Origin: an uncultured Ilumatobacter sp.
Lineage (GTDB): Bacteria > Actinomycetota > Acidimicrobiia > Acidimicrobiales > Ilumatobacteraceae
Reading direction: 5' to 3'
NCBI GenBank assembly: GCA_938049325.1
Contig: CALICC010000291.1
Coordinates: forward strand, 1 to 7,561
DNA: 7,561 nucleotides
The position numbers and the translations under genes were made by a program. This document shows positions 5,143 to 7,561 of the stretch, one piece after another (the first letter of the stretch is position 1; each line of letters begins with the position of its first letter). The notes under the pieces were generated by a model. That model saw nothing but the letters and a program-made list of their open reading frames with translations, was not told the origin of the DNA and searched no databases.

Positions 5143-7561
5143 ATGATTGGTCACGTGGCGGCCAAAACTTTCTCTCCGACACGCCTGGCGTGTGCGCTGG
5201 CGATCGCGATCAGCTCGGTGGTGGGCATTGGCTCTACACCGGCCGACGCCCAAAGCGAAGGCAACGGGCTGAGCGAAACCTCTGTCAATACTTTTCTGTT
5301 CGATGCCTCACGAGGCGTGCTCCGAGTCATCGTCGACGTCACCCTCACCAACGTCACGACCGATCAGGTCGACGGCAACGTGATCCGACAGCGCTATTGG
5401 GACAGCTACTACGCCGCCGTGCCCCTCGGAGCAGAGAACATCGTGGCGACACGCAACGGCCAGGTGCTCAACGGCGAGTTGAACAGTGACCCCGAGTTCC
5501 CGGCGTACTCGTTCTACGAGTTCCCCCTCGGCCGTCGGGTCTACAGCGGCCAAACCACGACGTTCACGATCACGTACGACCATCTGGGAGCGCCGCCACG
5601 CGACGAGGTTCCCTGGCGCGTCAATGGCGCCTATGCCTCGTTCGTTGCGTTCGGCATCGGCGACGACGACCAGGTGACCATCAAGATCGTGCAGCCCATC
5701 GGCTACGAGTTCGACGAATTCACCGACTTGGACGACTACGACGTCAGCGAACCCGACGGATTCGGCTCGGTCACGTACACGATCTCCAACGTCGACGAGG
5801 ACTTCGACACGTTCGTCGGCATGTCGAACGACGCGGAGTTGGCCGAGACCGAACTGGACCTCGACGACGTCGACATCAGCGTGCGGTCGTGGCCCGACGA
5901 TCCCGAATGGACCGCGTTCGCCGTCGAGGCGGTCGCGACGGGTGTTCCGGCGCTCGAAGAGCTCATCGGAGCCGATTGGCCGCTCGACGATCCGTTCGAC
6001 ATCAAGCAAACCGTCGAGCCGAATCTCTACGGGTACGCCGGCTGGTTCGACAGCCAGCAGAACGAGATCCTCGTCGGCGAAGAGCTCGACCACGACACGA
6101 TGTACCACGAGCTCTCCCACGCCTGGTTCAACAACGACACGATGTTCCAGCGCTGGCTCTACGAAGGATTTGCGCAGGTGTACGCCGCCGAGCTCGTCGA
6201 ACGGAGCGGCCAGGCGCCCCGCATGCCGTCGACGCCGCTCGCGTCCGACCTCGATCGCGAGCCACTCAACCTGTGGTCTGAATTCGAGGGAGACGACAGC
6301 GTCGACGAGGCGGGCTACAACATCAGCTTCTTCGTGATGGACGCGATCGCGGACGAGATCGGATTCGACGGGCTGCAGCTCGTGCTGGATGCTCAGCGCG
6401 AGGAACGCAGCGCGTACGACGTCGACCCCGCGGCACCGAAGGCGACATTCACAACGGCCGACTGGCGCAGAATGCTCGACCTGTTCGAACTCGTTGGCGG
6501 ATCGGAATCCGCGGCCGAGCTGTTCGAGGAGTACATCGTCACCGATCGCGGACTCGACACCATGAACGAGCGCTCCGACGCGCAAACTCAGTTCCGTGAT
6601 CTACGCGAGCGCGTCGGACCGTGGATCCTGCCGCCGATGATCCGAAACGCGATGGACGTCTGGACGTTCGATCAAGCAGTCGACAAGATCGAACGTGCCA
6701 ACGAATCACTCGATCTTCGCGACGAGTTGGCGGTTGTTGCCGACGCCACGGGAGTGACGCCACCCGATGCCGCGGCTGAACTGTTCTCCGGCGCCGAGCG
6801 AGACTTCGACGACGCGAACGACGCACTCGACGCCCAACTTCTCGCCGGTGGCGAGCTCCTCGATGCACAAGCCCGACTCGCGGAGCGGTCGGGCGATCTG
6901 AATCTGACCGTTCCATCCGTCGATTCCGACATCTTCGCCGTCGACGACTTCAGCGATGCAACCGCCATCGTCAACGACCAGCTCGACGCACTCGATCACA
7001 TCGACGATGCCATGGTCGCCGAAGCAGCGAGCCCCGGCCTCATTGCCAAGGTCGGGCTGTTCGGTACCGATGTCGCCAGTGTCGTGGACGATGCTCGCAG
7101 CGCCGTGACCGACGGCGGCAACGACCTGGCCCGTCAGTTGAGCGACGACGCAGTGACGCAGCTCGACGACGCCGAGTCGGTCGGCACTCGTCGGCTCGCC
7201 GCAGCGGCTGCCGTCGCCTTGCTGCTCATCATCGTGGTCACGTTGCTCCTGGTACGCCGACGTCGCCGCAAACGGCAGAACGACGCCGGGGCCGGCGCCG
7301 AGGCCTCGACCTCCGACGGGGATGCCACCACCAACGACCTCGGCAACGACCTCGGCAACGCCCTCGCGCTCATCGCCCCGCCGGGCGTGACGATCGGCTG
7401 GCGCACCATCTCCGCCGAGCACGTCGCCGGCCTGCGCGCAGTTGAGCTCGAGGGGATTGCGTCCGCACAAGAGACTCGACGTGCGGAGTTTGCGTCCGGG
7501 CGTGCATTGCTACGCGAACTTCTCGGCGTCGACGACGCCATCCCGGTCGGCCCGAATCGAG
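5143..7561 (+). CDS. Membrane-anchored metallopeptidase fused to a PPTase-like domain (3' partial)
   Basis: The frame is open for 806 codons and leaves the window without a stop. Residues 1-36 form a signal peptide (hydrophobic core about 15-30, cleavage after TPADA). Residues 45-190 are beta-rich. The zinc site is His322-Glu-Leu-Ser-His326 with Glu341 in YEGFAQVYA, as in gluzincin/M1-like (peptidase MA) enzymes, but with 14 residues between HExxH and Glu instead of the 18 of classical M1. No GAMEN aminopeptidase motif is seen; Tyr392 may be the catalytic tyrosine. Residues 508-685 are acidic and helical, a likely stalk. A transmembrane helix (about 686-704) is followed by RRRRRKR, so the rest is cytoplasmic. 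After a linker with NDLG repeats, residues 741-806 resemble the start of a 4'-phosphopantetheinyl transferase (APPGVTIGWR, RRAEFASGRALLRELLG, IPVGPNR). The start at 5143 has only a weak GGA; GTG at 5155 is an alternative. The peptidase substrate is unknown. Confidence 0.88.
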   Translation, partial: MIGHVAAKTFSPTRLACALAIAISSVVGIGSTPADAQSEGNGLSETSVNTFLFDASRGVLRVIVDVTLTNVTTDQVDGNVIRQRYWDSYYAAVPLGAENIVATRNGQVLNGELNSDPEFPAYSFYEFPLGRRVYSGQTTTFTITYDHLGAPPRDEVPWRVNGAYASFVAFGIGDDDQVTIKIVQPIGYEFDEFTDLDDYDVSEPDGFGSVTYTISNVDEDFDTFVGMSNDAELAETELDLDDVDISVRSWPDDPEWTAFAVEAVATGVPALEELIGADWPLDDPFDIKQTVEPNLYGYAGWFDSQQNEILVGEELDHDTMYHELSHAWFNNDTMFQRWLYEGFAQVYAAELVERSGQAPRMPSTPLASDLDREPLNLWSEFEGDDSVDEAGYNISFFVMDAIADEIGFDGLQLVLDAQREERSAYDVDPAAPKATFTTADWRRMLDLFELVGGSESAAELFEEYIVTDRGLDTMNERSDAQTQFRDLRERVGPWILPPMIRNAMDVWTFDQAVDKIERANESLDLRDELAVVADATGVTPPDAAAELFSGAERDFDDANDALDAQLLAGGELLDAQARLAERSGDLNLTVPSVDSDIFAVDDFSDATAIVNDQLDALDHIDDAMVAEAASPGLIAKVGLFGTDVASVVDDARSAVTDGGNDLARQLSDDAVTQLDDAESVGTRRLAAAAAVALLLIIVVTLLLVRRRRRKRQNDAGAGAEASTSDGDATTNDLGNDLGNALALIAPPGVTIGWRTISAEHVAGLRAVELEGIASAQETRRAEFASGRALLRELLGVDDAIPVGPNR
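7333..7368 (+). repeat. 12-base tandem repeat in the linker before the PPTase-like domain
   Basis: AACGACCTCGGC occurs twice in direct succession, followed by a third degenerate unit AACGCCCTCGCG. It encodes NDLG-NDLG-NALA in frame. It lies exactly at the junction between the basic membrane flank and the PPTase-like segment, and could vary in copy number by slippage without breaking the frame. Confidence 0.75.
7363..7561 (+). other. PPTase N-terminal domain segment within the fusion frame
   Basis: This part of the long frame (residues 741-806) looks like the N-terminus of a Sfp/PptT-type 4'-phosphopantetheinyl transferase, which loads the phosphopantetheine arm of CoA onto carrier proteins in the cytosol. 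The visible marks are APPGVTIGWR, the helix RRAEFASGRALLRELLG, and IPVGPNR just before the window ends. The Mg/CoA-binding motifs (usually a G-[IV]-D and a W/F-x-x-KE-[AS] block) lie beyond the edge. No ATG separates it from the peptidase; the only nearby in-frame alternative start is GTG at 7387, without a clear ribosome binding site and inside the conserved segment. Confidence 0.7.

Noticed and set aside
5000..5182. 61-codon N-terminal extension of SufB
   Set aside because: SufB proteins begin near the ATG at 4999, which has a strong AGGAG. The extension runs through the promoter region into the divergent gene.
5308..6585. Long minus-strand open frame of 425 codons opposite the peptidase gene
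   Set aside because: It is antisense to a gene with clear signal peptide, zinc motif and TM helix. Its Val/Arg/Glu-rich composition is the expected mirror of GAC/GTC/GCG-rich codons, and no domain is recognisable.
7322..7390. Separate PPTase start at ATG 7322 in another frame
   Set aside because: That frame stops at TGA near 7388 and does not encode the PPTase-like residues.

Overview
The window is GC-rich bacterial DNA with actinobacterial character. It has tightly packed genes, ATGA start/stop overlaps, strong Shine-Dalgarno sites, and a SUF cluster carrying a small Rieske ferredoxin between sufD and sufC, an order also found in other Actinobacteria. The acidic proteins, Asp/Val-rich codon use and gene content suggest the class Acidimicrobiia (Ilumatobacter-like). 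That placement is inference, because no rRNA or other marker is present.

Minus strand, positions 4999 down to 2: a SUF iron-sulfur cluster assembly locus. In transcription order it holds sufB, a left-handed beta-helix (hexapeptide) O-acyltransferase, a small four-cysteine protein, sufD, a Rieske [2Fe-2S] ferredoxin and sufC. The last three genes are joined by two 4-base ATGA overlaps and are clearly co-translated. SufB, SufC and SufD together form the scaffold/ATPase complex on which clusters are built. The cysteine desulfurase (sufS), sufU and a sufR-type regulator are not in the window; sufS/sufU may lie beyond position 1. The sufB-to-sufD interval is unusual. Two extra genes occupy it, and it holds two hairpins and possible secondary promoters, so the locus may be transcribed as more than one unit.

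Positions 5000-5142 are a divergent promoter region. It contains a good -10 box (TACAAT, minus strand) for sufB and a short palindrome next to it.

Plus strand, 5143 to the window end: one long open frame with no stop. It encodes a signal peptide, an extracytoplasmic beta-sandwich plus gluzincin-type metallopeptidase domain (HELSH...E), an acidic helical stalk, one transmembrane helix with a strongly basic cytoplasmic flank, a short repeat-bearing linker, and then, in the same frame, what looks like the N-terminus of a 4'-phosphopantetheinyl transferase. This apparent peptidase/PPTase fusion across the membrane is the most unusual feature here. The window cuts it off before the PPTase catalytic motifs.

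No tRNA, rRNA, CRISPR array, insertion sequence or prophage signal was seen. No gene-free stretch exceeds about 175 bases.
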